DNA of 64,000 nt from Bradyrhizobium sp. AZCC 1721 (lineage in GTDB: Bacteria; Pseudomonadota; Alphaproteobacteria; Rhizobiales; Xanthobacteraceae): positions 7,090,878 through 7,154,877 of the forward strand of contig NZ_JAZHSB010000001.1 of assembly GCF_036924715.1 (NCBI RefSeq), read 5' to 3'. Position numbers and translations under genes: made by a program. The notes beneath the pieces were generated by a model. That model did not search any database. It had not been told where the DNA came from and worked only from the letters and a program-made list of their open reading frames with translations. How positions within the stretch are numbered: position 1 is the stretch's first letter; every line of letters begins with the position of its first letter. Of this stretch, positions 20,714 to 31,111 are shown one piece after another.

Positions 20714-20925
20714 CAGTCACCGTCAGTCCCGGCTTGCCGCCTTCACTAAAGCTTCGGCGACCGGGTGCGCTTGGGCCCGGCGAAGCCTTGGCGGAGAAGC
20801 CTCGGCGGAGACGGGACCCGGGCATCCACGCCCTGCGCCGTGGCGACAAAGACGTGGATGGCCGGGCATAGGCGAGCGGAAGCGACGCCGTCCTTCAGAC
20901 GGCTATGCCCGGCCATGACGGAAAG
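20714..20925. repeat. Compound palindromic repeat
   Basis: A roughly 210-bp non-coding block of nested inverted repeats. GGGACCCGGGCATCCACGCC is opposed by GACGTGGATGGCCGGGCAT, and CGGCTATGCCCGGCCATGACGG closes the right end. The ACGTGGATG-CCCGGG core also appears in the block between sucA and sucB (6340-6462). With the terminator it fills the 312-bp gap before the GNAT gene. Confidence 0.7.
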
Positions 20926-20963
20926 AGCGTTGATCCAGATTTGTCGCCTGATATCCTTTCCCC

Positions 20964-21494
20964 ATGTCCGCTGCCGAAATCCGGCCCGCCACCGAGGCCG
21001 ACCTCCCCGCCATCACCGAGATCTACGAGCACGCGGTGCGCTACGGCACCGCCACGTTCGAACTCATCCCGCCCGACCTCGCCGAGATGACCCGGCGATT
21101 CAGGGCGCTGTCGGATGGCGGCTTTCCCTATTTGGTCGCCGCCGTCGAAGGCCAGGCGATCGGATACGCCTATGCCGGCCCCTACCGGCCACGGCCGGCC
21201 TATCGCTTCACGGTGGAGAATTCGGTCTATTTGAAGCCGGCCACGCACCGGCGCGGTATCGGCCTGCAACTGATGCAGCGGCTGATCGCCGAATGCGAGG
21301 CGCGCGGCTACCGGCAGATGATCGCGGTCATCGGCGACTCCGCCAACGCCGGCTCGATCGGCGTTCACACCAAATGCGGCTTCCAGATGATCGGGACGCA
21401 TCCCAGCGTCGGCCTCAAGTTCGGCCGCTGGCTGGACACGGTCATGATGCAGCGCGCGCTCGGCGAAGGCAGCACGACGGTCCCCGCCTCGTAG
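20964..21494 (+). CDS. GNAT family N-acetyltransferase (phosphinothricin-acetyltransferase-like)
   Basis: A 176-residue acetyltransferase of the PAT/YncA subgroup. The N-terminus (IRPATEADLPAITEIYEHAV), the FELIPPDLAEM segment and the acetyl-CoA loop (HRRGIGLQLMQRLIAECE) are characteristic. The C-terminus (SIGVHTKCGFQMIGTHPSVGLKFGRWLDT) also matches proteins annotated as phosphinothricin or methionine sulfone/sulfoximine acetyltransferases. The natural substrate is not known from sequence. It is transcribed alone and is convergent with the DUF2794 gene. Confidence 0.88.
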   Translation: MSAAEIRPATEADLPAITEIYEHAVRYGTATFELIPPDLAEMTRRFRALSDGGFPYLVAAVEGQAIGYAYAGPYRPRPAYRFTVENSVYLKPATHRRGIGLQLMQRLIAECEARGYRQMIAVIGDSANAGSIGVHTKCGFQMIGTHPSVGLKFGRWLDTVMMQRALGEGSTTVPAS

Positions 21495-21605
21495 TCTGGC
21501 CACGCGTGCACCTCTTTGGCGGTACACCGCAGGGCCCAGACTCAAAATCGCGAAAACAACCCCATGCAAAGTAGAATGGGCCCCGGCTCGCAGCAGCCCG
21601 GCCGA

Positions 21606-21977
21606 TTAAACCACCGCCAGCTTGCGGTCGATCACCAGCAGCACGCGCTCGAGTTCGTGGCCGCGGCGCAGGATCAGTCCGGTCGCCGAGATCACGCTGT
21701 ACATGCCCTGCTTGCGCGCGAGCCGCGGATCTTTCTCGATGCGATAGATCGGAACTTCGGAAGCGCGGCGGAATACGGAGAACACCGCGCGGTCTTTCAG
21801 AAAGTCGATGGCATAGTCGCGCCACTCGCCGTCGGCGACCATGCGCCCATACAGATTGAGGATACGGTTGAGTTCGAGACGATTGAACGTGACGCGATTC
21901 GGCGGCGTGCTCGCAGTGGCGACGCGCGCCACTGCGCGGCTATCGCTTGGATCGGTGTCCTCCGATATCAGGGTCAT
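21606..21977 (-). CDS. DUF2794-domain protein
   Basis: A 123-residue soluble protein. The block NRVTFNRLELNRILNLYGRM, followed by WRDYAIDFLKDRAVFSVFRR, IYRIEKDPRLARKQGMYSV and TGLILRRGHELERVL, matches the alphaproteobacterial DUF2794 family, whose function is unknown. The start is set at the internal ATG with a good ribosome-binding site (AGGAGG, 6-bp spacing) rather than seven codons upstream. No partner gene is adjacent. It borders the sparse 22-24 kb region. Confidence 0.85.
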   Translation of the reverse strand: MTLISEDTDPSDSRAVARVATASTPPNRVTFNRLELNRILNLYGRMVADGEWRDYAIDFLKDRAVFSVFRRASEVPIYRIEKDPRLARKQGMYSVISATGLILRRGHELERVLLVIDRKLAVV

Positions 21978-22171
21978 GGAGCGCCTCCTGTCATCCAATT
22001 TACATGATCGCGCTAACCGCGGGGCGCCGCAAGGGGGTGCAAATACGAAGGAAACTGCGGCGGATGGCCCGATATCGCTGGAAATATCGATTCACGGGAT
22101 CGTTAGCGGAATCTTATTGCTGCCCTACTTCCGCCAACCGTCCGCCCCGCTAGATTGCGAAAAGAAAATCC

Positions 22172-22295
22172 TGCGTTGGCCCGGTCCTTTCGGTTCCGGA
22201 TTCCTCAGCCCCCAGCCCCCCGGGGCCGTCGGGATCGGGCCTGTTCGCAGAGGGAGTTAATCCCGATACTGGGCCAACGAAAGTTGGTCCTTTTT
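22172..22295 (+). ncRNA. Candidate structured RNA with alternative hairpins ending in a terminator
   Basis: Three complementarities are visible. GTTGGCCC (22175-22182) can pair with GGGCCAAC (22271-22278), closing a roughly 100-nt domain. That same GGGCCAAC can instead pair with GTTGGTCC (22283-22290) across a GAAA loop, followed by TTTTT, which is an intrinsic terminator. Inside, TCGGGAT (22229-22235) pairs perfectly with ATCCCGA (22260-22266). No ORF explains the conserved pairing. The next plus-strand gene starts about 990 bases downstream, so this is either a small RNA with its own terminator or an attenuator without an obvious target. I cannot assign it to a named RNA family. Confidence 0.45.
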
Positions 22296-22399
22296 CGTTT
22301 GGGGGACTGTTCTCGCAGATGTTACGCGCGGCCCTGACTTCGCCGATTATGCGACGCTGATTCAAGGTGGGAGAAAAAGTTAGGCCGCGTAGTCCGGAG

Positions 22400-22474
22400 C
22401 TAACTAATGTAATAACAATAGCTGCAGCGAAGGTTGCAGGCGCGAATGGCCTTGATCACCACCAAGTTGATCAT
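22400..22474 (-). CDS. 24-codon ORF with a radical-SAM-like CxxxCxxC motif
   Basis: A tiny ORF encoding a 24-residue peptide that begins MINLVVIKAIRA and then contains CNLRCSYCYYIS. The GGAGGAGG box lies seven bases before its ATG, which is a near-ideal ribosome-binding site. The cysteine pattern and flanking residues (VIKxxRxCNLRCSYCYY) are those of the N-terminal iron-sulfur motif of radical-SAM/SPASM maturases, but a stop codon follows at once. I found no continuation of a radical-SAM domain downstream in any frame. It may be a truncated remnant, or a genuine small peptide. Confidence 0.4.
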   Translation of the reverse strand: MINLVVIKAIRACNLRCSYCYYIS

Positions 22475-22694
22475 GATGATGCCTCCTCCGCTCGCGGACG
22501 GACACCTTCGAAGCCATAGTAAAAGGCAAATGCTGGCGGGCGACAACCCACAGGTTAGGACCATGGGCCCCTCAACCCCGGCTTGGAACTCGCTAAAGCC
22601 GCTTTGCTTGACCGCGCCGCTGTTACAAATCAATCAGGCGCGACTGGTGCTCCGACCTATCCTTCTGCGATCTTGTGGTTACGGCGGAGTCGAT

Positions 22695-23094
22695 TTAAGC
22701 AAACCGTAAGGTCAATTGCCGCCGATCAGGCCCATCATGGCGCTCGACAGAATCTGAGAGCGAGGAGGGCAGTTCGCGCATCTGCAGATCGCACCGGCGG
22801 CGTAATTCTCTGGCGACATCTTCGGGCCACCGCTCGGCAGTATTGAAGGCAATGACGTCAAGGGATTGCTGTATTGGCCGCTCATCAGATCCTGAATGAC
22901 CGTTCGAGATCGGTGGCTTCGTAGTCGGCTTCCCGCAAAGCCCGTCCCAGTCGGCCGGAATAATCTGCCATCAGGTAGATTGTTTCGTCAAACTCATGGG
23001 GCAATCGATGGCGTCCAGTTGGACCTACGCATTTCGAAACTCCACGCCACTCACAATGCCGCCTCAACTCGCCAGTGCCAAATCGTTCCCGCAA
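22695..23094 (-). pseudogene. Frameshifted remnant of a conserved rhizobial hypothetical gene
   Basis: The minus strand carries one protein sequence spread over three frames. The first part ends HEFDETIYLMADYSGRLG, then READYEATDLER. A one-base shift near 22907 gives VIQDLMSGQYSNP, and a second shift near 22855 gives DVIAFNTAERWPEDVAREL, then RRRCDLQMRELPSSL and a stop at 22695. Joined, these read as a continuous soluble protein of a type I recall from Bradyrhizobium genomes (hypothetical, about 90-110 residues). Two independent frame breaks make a functional product unlikely. Confidence 0.7.
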
Positions 23095-23284
23095 ATCCGG
23101 CTCGCTATGCGTAAGTGAGCTCCGCGTCAGTCACGCTTCCGCGAAAGGTCTATTTGATTGACGACCTCGTTGATTTGACACACATTAAAGTTGTGCATTA
23201 GCTCGCTCGGGTTCGGGGCGCAGCCCGGAATTCTTCTCTCGATTGATCACTCGCCTCCGTTCCCATTTTAAGAGGAGAGATGTG

Positions 23285-23491
23285 ATGGCAAGGACGACAA
23301 GAGAAAGTGATGCTGGAAACGAAGCTTTCGGAATCAGCAAAAACGTCGCACAGCACAAGCCAGGCGTGGATGTCGCGGCCGAAGTGAAAGACGAAGGCGC
23401 CGGCAACGATCGGTTCCAACGCAGCGAAAAAAAGGATATTCCGCGCGGCACACTTGCAGAACGCATCGCCAAGTCCACAAAGGGACGCTGA
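23285..23491 (+). CDS. Small hydrophilic protein, unknown function
   Basis: A 68-residue highly charged protein without membrane segments or cysteines (MARTTRESDAGNEAFGISKN ... GTLAERIAKSTKGR). The start is set by AAGAGGAGAGA about 6 bases before the ATG; an upstream in-frame ATG lacks such a site. It ends two bases before the next gene, so the two are likely cotranscribed. I do not recognise the family. The composition suggests a small, possibly disordered or nucleic-acid-associated protein, but that is speculative. Confidence 0.55.
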   Translation: MARTTRESDAGNEAFGISKNVAQHKPGVDVAAEVKDEGAGNDRFQRSEKKDIPRGTLAERIAKSTKGR

Positions 23492-23493
23492 CG

Positions 23494-23874
23494 ATGGGAA
23501 CCGGCCATTCTCAAGTGACCTTCACCAACTCGTATGGGAAAAAGTTGTTCGTCGCTTACATGCGGCGCGATTTTGCCTGCCAGGACCAGTGCGGCGGCAT
23601 CTGGGACGTTCTCGGCTGGATCAATCTAGATCCGGGCGAGACGGAGACCCGCGCGAACCCGACTAGTAATCGGTGGTATTATTACTACGCGGAAGCCGTG
23701 GACGGGGCGGTATGGAACGGTCCATACGTGGCCGAAGTCACGCAATCAAAATTCGAGAAATGCACGTGTCTTGGCGTTGTTATCGTCAACGGACCATCTA
23801 CTAACCCCTACCACGACGTGGGTTTCCGAGAACTCGACAATAAAACCTATTCTGGCGTGAATTTTGTTCCCTAG
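23494..23874 (+). CDS. Hypothetical protein, DUF1036-like
   Basis: A 126-residue protein, rich in Tyr, Trp and Asn, with no signal peptide or membrane segment. The pattern VTFTNSYGKKLFVAYMRRD followed by GWINLDPGETETR and WYYYYAEAVDG recalls DUF1036-type beta-sandwich proteins, in which 'gW..i.pGe' is the central motif; the match is weak. Cysteines occur in pairs (FACQDQCGG, KCTCLG). It follows the small charged gene by two bases. GC content looks lower than in the surrounding housekeeping genes, consistent with an accessory pair. Confidence 0.55.
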   Translation: MGTGHSQVTFTNSYGKKLFVAYMRRDFACQDQCGGIWDVLGWINLDPGETETRANPTSNRWYYYYAEAVDGAVWNGPYVAEVTQSKFEKCTCLGVVIVNGPSTNPYHDVGFRELDNKTYSGVNFVP

Positions 23875-24049
23875 CGATGGTTGAGCGGGTCGACCCCACC
23901 AACGCGGCACTCTTTCGGGGAAACACTTTTCGGGGAATACGGCCCGACTGTCTCTGAGGAGTCAGAGTGAGCAGCCAGAAGTGATAATCGGCCTCGGCGG
24001 GCACGCCGGCGCGCCGCCCGATGGATATGGACGTCGTGGAAGAAGAACT

Positions 24050-24106
24050 ATCATGGAAGTCCGGCCGCACGTCCGCGCCGCGCTTGCCGCAGGCTTGGCA
24101 GACATA
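24050..24106 (-). pseudogene. Short remnant encoding a CxxC fragment
   Basis: In one minus-strand frame these bases read YVCQACGKRGADVRPDFHD with no start codon or upstream domain. The CxxCG-RGADVRPD pattern resembles the zinc-ribbon-like tail of small proteins common in Bradyrhizobium. It abuts the DUF1223 stop codon. Probably a degraded gene end; the evidence is limited to this short match. Confidence 0.35.
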
Positions 24107-24107
24107 A

Positions 24108-24869
24108 CTAGCGCAGCGCCGTCATGGCGGCGCCGAGCATCGCGCCCGGCTTCTCGCGACTGCCGTCCTGGACGTAGACGACCGCGGCGTCCACGCCGTC
24201 GCGGGAAATATTCTCAAGCGGAATGGTCCAGTTTCCCGAACCTCCGTTCCAGTCGCCAACCTTCACGAGGTTGCGCACCACGTTGTAGTAGGTGATCTGC
24301 TGGCCGCGATTCTCGCCGCGCCCGATCGAGATCGGCACCGCCTTCGAGACCGAGCAGATCCAGACTTCGCCCCGGCCCGCCGTCGGCACCTTGCTCGCCT
24401 CTATCGAGACATTGAGCAGCTTGCCCGACAACGTCATCTTAACCGGCACAGACATCACGCCTTCAGTCTTGCTGGTATTCTTGATGGCGCCTTCGATGGC
24501 GGCGCGATCGCTGCCGATCACCTGCGCCGAGCCGTTGACGATCATCTGCGGCGTGTAGAGGTTACGATCGCCACGCACATGCGAATAGGCCTTCTGGCGC
24601 GCGCTGAAACGCGAGTCCGCCAGCGTGTCCTTCCAGCCAAGATAGTCCCAGTAGTCGATCGGCATGCTCAGCGCGATGATGGACGGGTCCTTGGCGAGTT
24701 CGCCGACGATCTGGTCGGCCGGCGGACACGACGAACAGCCTTGCGAGGTGAACAATTCGACCACGGTGCGCGGATCGGCATGAGCCGGACGGATGATGGC
24801 GATGATCGCGCAGACGCCGAGCGCACCGGACCATCGCGATATGCAGTTGTAGGCCATCATCGCTGTCAT
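24108..24869 (-). CDS. DUF1223 thioredoxin-fold exported protein
   Basis: A 253-residue protein with a hydrophobic signal-like segment (SGALGVCAIIAIIRPAHA). The DUF1223 core follows: TVVELFTSQGCSSCPPADQI, then DYWDYLGWKDTLADSRFSAR and YTPQMIVNGSAQVIGSDR. The CSSCPP motif is a CxxC redox pair in a thioredoxin-like fold. The true start is uncertain: several ATGs cluster at 24857-24869 and no clear ribosome-binding site is seen. It lies downstream of acnA on the same strand, separated by about 160 bases that include an imperfect GC-rich hairpin near 24955-24977, so it may be a separate unit. Confidence 0.8.
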   Translation of the reverse strand: MTAMMAYNCISRWSGALGVCAIIAIIRPAHADPRTVVELFTSQGCSSCPPADQIVGELAKDPSIIALSMPIDYWDYLGWKDTLADSRFSARQKAYSHVRGDRNLYTPQMIVNGSAQVIGSDRAAIEGAIKNTSKTEGVMSVPVKMTLSGKLLNVSIEASKVPTAGRGEVWICSVSKAVPISIGRGENRGQQITYYNVVRNLVKVGDWNGGSGNWTIPLENISRDGVDAAVVYVQDGSREKPGAMLGAAMTALR

Positions 24870-25027
24870 CGTGCGAACCAGGCGTAGCGTTTTCCATCCG
24901 TAATTGTACGGGGCATGATTTATTATCCCAAAGGTGTGCCCCAGACGCACGAAAGCGGCCCTGTCATAGGCCGCCTTCTCCTTGCTCGCTACTCACTTCG
25001 AAGTGAGGCACCGATCACAAATCCGCG

Positions 25028-27748
<2,721 letters not shown>

Positions 27749-27864
27749 GTCAGAGAATCCCAAATTCTAGTTATACCCGGCAAGGGTATTTGAACACCGT
27801 CAGCGGAAGGCTGGCTTCTTGGCTTGCAGCCGCCGATTGAGTGCTGCATCAAGTTCCGGGCTTA

Positions 27865-27877
27865 TAGAATCTTTCTA
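27865..27877. promoter_or_regulatory. Inverted repeat TAGAA-TCT-TTCTA, possible Irr/ICE-type operator
   Basis: A perfect 5-bp inverted repeat with a 3-bp spacer in the acnA-ccmA intergenic region. It lies about 117 bases upstream of the acnA ATG and 97 bases upstream of the ccmA ATG. It resembles the GAA-N3-TTC core of the iron control elements bound by the regulator Irr in rhizobia. A similar element precedes leuC (44111-44125). Binding is inferred from resemblance only. Confidence 0.4.
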
Positions 27878-27973
27878 GAAGCGCCGCCACAGCGACAAAC
27901 GTGCTGCAGCAATGCGGTACCCACAAATTCTGACGCGGTACCCATCAATTTCAGAGGGCTGTGACGAAGCAAA

Positions 27974-28576
27974 ATGCGGCTCTCGGGGCGCCAAATCAGT
28001 TGTGTCAGAGGCGGCCGAGAGGTGTTCTCGGGCCTCGATTTCGAGGCCGCTTCCGGCGAAGTGCTGGCCGTGGTCGGCCCGAACGGCTCGGGCAAGACCT
28101 CGTTGCTGCGGCTGATCGCGGGTCTCCTGGTGCCGGGGGGCGGATCGATCGGCCTGGAAGGCGGCGAAGCCGAGCTGACCTTGCCGGAGCAATCCCACTA
28201 TCTGGGCCACCGCGATGCATTGAAGCCTGCGCTGAGCGTTGCGGAAAACCTGTCGTTCTGGCGGGATTTTCTGGGTGGGGCGACCGACGACGTCAGAGAG
28301 TGCCTCACCGCTGTGGGGCTCAGCCACGCCACCTATCTGCCGGCGGCCTTTCTCTCGGCCGGCCAGCGGCGGCGGCTGTCGATCGCGCGGTTGCTGGTGC
28401 TGCGACGGCCGGTCTGGCTATTGGACGAGCCGACCTCGGCGCTCGATACCGCCGGACAGGCACTATTCGTGGGCGTCATGCGCGAGCATCTGGCCAGCGG
28501 CGGCATCATTGTTGCGGCGACACATACTCCGCTCGGCATTGAGGCGCGGGAACTGCGGATGGGGGGCGGGAAGTGA
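27974..28576 (+). CDS. ccmA: Heme exporter ATP-binding protein CcmA
   Basis: ATPase of the CcmABCD complex that releases holo-CcmE during cytochrome c maturation, 200 residues. It contains Walker A GPNGSGKT (35-42), the CcmA-typical HYLGHRDALKPALSVAENL, the degenerate signature LSAGQRRRLSIARLL and Walker B VWLLDEPTSALD. The short length is normal for CcmA. It is the first gene of ccmABCDG and divergent from acnA. It is separated from ccmB by a 265-bp gap carrying a palindromic repeat, which is unusual within this operon. Confidence 0.96.
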   Translation: MRLSGRQISCVRGGREVFSGLDFEAASGEVLAVVGPNGSGKTSLLRLIAGLLVPGGGSIGLEGGEAELTLPEQSHYLGHRDALKPALSVAENLSFWRDFLGGATDDVRECLTAVGLSHATYLPAAFLSAGQRRRLSIARLLVLRRPVWLLDEPTSALDTAGQALFVGVMREHLASGGIIVAATHTPLGIEARELRMGGGK

Positions 28577-28623
28577 TGATGCAGCGCTTCGCGAATGTGG
28601 GCGGTTCGAAGCCGCGTGCAGCA

Positions 28624-28790
28624 GCTCTGTCCGTTCCCTCCCCCCTTGCGGGGGAGGGACAGGGAGAGGGGTGCCACACGACGTGCTCTCTCGACCTGGC
28701 TTCTCGCGACGCCCGCACCTCTCAAACACCTTTTACGGGGCCACCCCTCTCCCCAGCCCTCCCCGGCAAGGGGGGAGGGAGCGCACCGTC
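28624..28790. repeat. Long palindromic repeat (CCCTCCCC family) inside the ccm operon
   Basis: Left arm CCCTCCCCCCTTGCGGGGGA with GGGAGAGGGGTG; right arm CACCCCTCTCCCCAGCCCTCC followed by CGGCAAGGGGGGAGGG. The two arms can fold into a long rod. It occupies the ccmA-ccmB gap. A related block is at 50317-50472. There is no coding sequence here. Confidence 0.85.
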
Positions 28791-28841
28791 TTCGCGGCAA
28801 TCGCCACGGGCTCCAGGCACCCATTCGAAGCTGCGCCCCGC

Positions 28842-29510
28842 ATGACCGCCCTCGCCGCACTGATTCGCCGGGACATCAAAATCGCGCTCCGCGTCGGCGG
28901 CGGCGCGCTGATCGGCGTGCTGTTCTTCCTCACCGTCACAGTGCTGATGCCGTTTGCCATCGGGCCCGATCTGCCACTGTTGGCCCGGCTCGGCCCCGCC
29001 ATCCTCTGGCTCGGCGCGCTGTTGGCCAGCCTGCTCACGCTCGACCGGCTGTTCACGGCCGATCATGAGGACGGCTCGCTCGACCTGATCGTGATGGGCC
29101 GGACACCGTTGGAACTCGCGTGTGCCGCGAAAGCGCTGGCGCATTGGCTCGCGGCCGGCGTGCCGCTGATCGCGGCGACGCCCGTGCTCGGGCTGTTGCT
29201 CAACCTCGACGCCGCGGCGACCTCGGCGGTGGCGCTGACCCTGCTGGTGGGGACGCCGGCGCTGACGTTCACGGGCATGATCGGCGCGGCGCTCGCCGTG
29301 ACATTGCACCGCGGAGGCCTGTTGCTCGCGGTGCTGGTGCTGCCGCTGTCGATCCCGGTGCTGATCTTCGGCGTTGCGGCGTCACAGGCGGCCATTACCG
29401 GCCCGCTGTCGTTTGGAACTCCTTTTTCGATCCTTTGCGCGCTCTCGCTGGTTAGTTTCGTGGTCGGACCGTTTGCCGCTGCGGCCAGCCTGCGGCACGG
29501 TCTGGACTGA
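28842..29510 (+). CDS. ccmB: Heme exporter membrane protein CcmB
   Basis: Six-helix membrane subunit of the CcmABCD ABC complex, 222 residues. The N-terminus (MTALAALIRRDIKIALRVGG) is typical, followed by LFTADHEDGSLDLIVMGRTP, the conserved CcmB segment that contacts CcmA. Hydrophobic helices follow to the C-terminus. The start is the ATG immediately after the repeat; longer readings run through the repeat and are rejected. ccmC follows after 90 bases. Confidence 0.95.
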   Translation: MTALAALIRRDIKIALRVGGGALIGVLFFLTVTVLMPFAIGPDLPLLARLGPAILWLGALLASLLTLDRLFTADHEDGSLDLIVMGRTPLELACAAKALAHWLAAGVPLIAATPVLGLLLNLDAAATSAVALTLLVGTPALTFTGMIGAALAVTLHRGGLLLAVLVLPLSIPVLIFGVAASQAAITGPLSFGTPFSILCALSLVSFVVGPFAAAASLRHGLD

Positions 29511-29600
29511 ACATGTTGACACCGATCAACTCTGGCGGAGGGGATGTGAAACAAACCATGCCGCATTGCCTGCCCCGCCGCTGACGACTATCAGGATGCC

Positions 29601-30332
29601 ATGACGCTGATCGACCTCGCCAATCCCTCGAAATTTCTCGCGCTGACGGCGCGCGTGCTGCCATGGCTGGCAGGTGCGACCGCGATTCTGCTGCTGGTGG
29701 GCCTCTATCAGGCGGCGGTGGCCCCCGACGATTACCAGCAGGGCGCCACCGTGAAGATCATGTTCATCCACGTGCCGAACGCGTGGCTTTCGATGTTCGT
29801 CTGGGGCGTCATGAGCATTGCCGCGCTGGGCACGCTGGTATGGCGGCATCCGCTCGCCGACGTCGCGGCCAAGGCCGCCGCGCCGATCGGAGCGGCGTTT
29901 ACGTTTCTGGCGCTGGTCACGGGTTCACTGTGGGGGCGGCCGATGTGGGGCACCTATTGGGAATGGGACGCGCGACTCACATCGGTGCTGATCCTGTTCC
30001 TGATGTATCTCGGCCTGATGGCGCTATGGCGCGCGGTGGAGGACCCGTCGCGGGCGGCACGGGCCGCCGCTGTGCTGACGCTGGTCGGCGCGATCAACCT
30101 GCCGATCATCAAGTTCTCGGTCGACTGGTGGAACACGCTGCATCAACCGGCATCGGTGCTGCGAATGGGCGGACCTTCGCTCGACAAGGCGTTCCTGATT
30201 CCATTGCTCGTGATGGCGGTCGGTTTCTCGCTGCTGTTCATGACGCTGCACCTGGCGGCGATGCGCAACGAGATCCTGCGCCGCCGCGTGCGCAGCTTGC
30301 AGATGATGCAAGCCAGCCAGCAGGCGGCATGA
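29601..30332 (+). CDS. ccmC: Heme lyase/heme-handling protein CcmC
   Basis: Membrane protein of 243 residues that loads heme onto CcmE. The tryptophan-rich periplasmic motif is present as WGRPMWGTYWEWDARLTS. The conserved histidines that flank it in CcmC are in FIHVPNAWLSMFVWG and in the WWNTLHQPAS segment. Six hydrophobic helices are readable. The stop codon is two bases before the ccmD start. Confidence 0.96.
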   Translation: MTLIDLANPSKFLALTARVLPWLAGATAILLLVGLYQAAVAPDDYQQGATVKIMFIHVPNAWLSMFVWGVMSIAALGTLVWRHPLADVAAKAAAPIGAAFTFLALVTGSLWGRPMWGTYWEWDARLTSVLILFLMYLGLMALWRAVEDPSRAARAAAVLTLVGAINLPIIKFSVDWWNTLHQPASVLRMGGPSLDKAFLIPLLVMAVGFSLLFMTLHLAAMRNEILRRRVRSLQMMQASQQAA

Positions 30333-30333
30333 C

Positions 30334-30513
30334 GTGGCGTCGCTCGGACCCTATGCCTCGTTTATCGTGACCTCCTACGCGCTGGTCGCGGCGATTGTGC
30401 TGATCCTGATCGGCTGGATCGCGCTCGACTATCGTCATCAGAAGGAGCGCCTGCGCGAACTCGAGGCCTCTGGCGTGACCCGGCGCTCCGGCCGCCAGGC
30501 GACGGAGATTTGA
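30334..30513 (+). CDS. ccmD: Heme exporter protein CcmD
   Basis: A 59-residue single-span protein that completes the CcmABCD complex. It starts with GTG one base after the ccmC stop codon. It reads MASLGPYASFIVTSYALVAA into a hydrophobic helix and then a charged tail (DYRHQKERLRELEASGVTRR). The topology (N-terminal GPYAxFI, one helix, RxxxLRxLE tail) is the CcmD signature. Its TGA stop overlaps the ATG of ccmG (TGATG), implying coupled translation. The GTG start makes it easy to miss. Confidence 0.93.
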   Translation: MASLGPYASFIVTSYALVAAIVLILIGWIALDYRHQKERLRELEASGVTRRSGRQATEI

Positions 30514-31106
30514 TGAGCGCGCCTGCAACATCCGATCAACCGCGCAGCCGGCGCTGGCTGGTGGCGCTGCCGCTGATCGGCTTTCTGGTGGTCGCCGGAC
30601 TGTTCCTGCTGCGGCTTTACGGCGGCGATCCCTCAAAAATCCCTTCCGCCCTGATCGGCCGGCCGGCGCCGCAAACCACACTGCCGGCGCTGGAGGGTCT
30701 CGTCCATAACGGGACGCCCGTGCCCGGCCTCGACCCCGCGGTGTTCAAGGGCAAGGTCTCCGTCGTCAATGTCTGGGCCTCCTGGTGCGTGCCCTGCCAT
30801 GACGAGGCGCCGCTGTTGACCGCGCTGGCGAAGGACACACGGCTGCAGATCGTCGGCATCAACTACAAGGATTCCCCTGATAACGCCCGCCGCTTCCTCG
30901 GCCGCTACGGCAATCCGTTCACCGCCGTCGGCGCCGACAGCAACGGCCGCGGCTCGATCGAATGGGGCGTCTATGGCGTGCCCGAAACCTTCGTGGTCGG
31001 GCGCGACGGCACTATCCGCTACAAGCTGGTCGGGCCGGTAACGCCAGCCAATCTCGATAGCGTGCTGAAGGTCGAAATCGAGAAGGCGCTGAAGGCGGGA
31101 TCGTAA
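30513..31106 (+). CDS. ccmG: Thiol:disulfide interchange protein CcmG (DsbE/CycY)
   Basis: Membrane-anchored periplasmic thioredoxin that reduces apocytochrome c haem-binding cysteines, 197 residues. The N-terminal anchor is at about 14-33 (RWLVALPLIGFLVVAGLFLL). The active site is W91-C92-V-P-C95, followed by the CcmG-typical GINYKDSPDNARRFLGRYGNP and YGVPETFVVGRDGTI. The start overlaps the ccmD stop. It closes the ccm operon: ccmE, ccmF, ccmH and ccmI are not in this window. Confidence 0.95.
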   Translation: MSAPATSDQPRSRRWLVALPLIGFLVVAGLFLLRLYGGDPSKIPSALIGRPAPQTTLPALEGLVHNGTPVPGLDPAVFKGKVSVVNVWASWCVPCHDEAPLLTALAKDTRLQIVGINYKDSPDNARRFLGRYGNPFTAVGADSNGRGSIEWGVYGVPETFVVGRDGTIRYKLVGPVTPANLDSVLKVEIEKALKAGS

Positions 31107-31111
31107 TCACT

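Noticed and set aside
22164..22295. Assignment of the structured RNA candidate as 6S or 4.5S RNA
   Set aside because: A long closing stem recalls 6S RNA, but length and central bubble cannot be shown, and the 4.5S GGAAG loop motif is absent; it is left unclassified.
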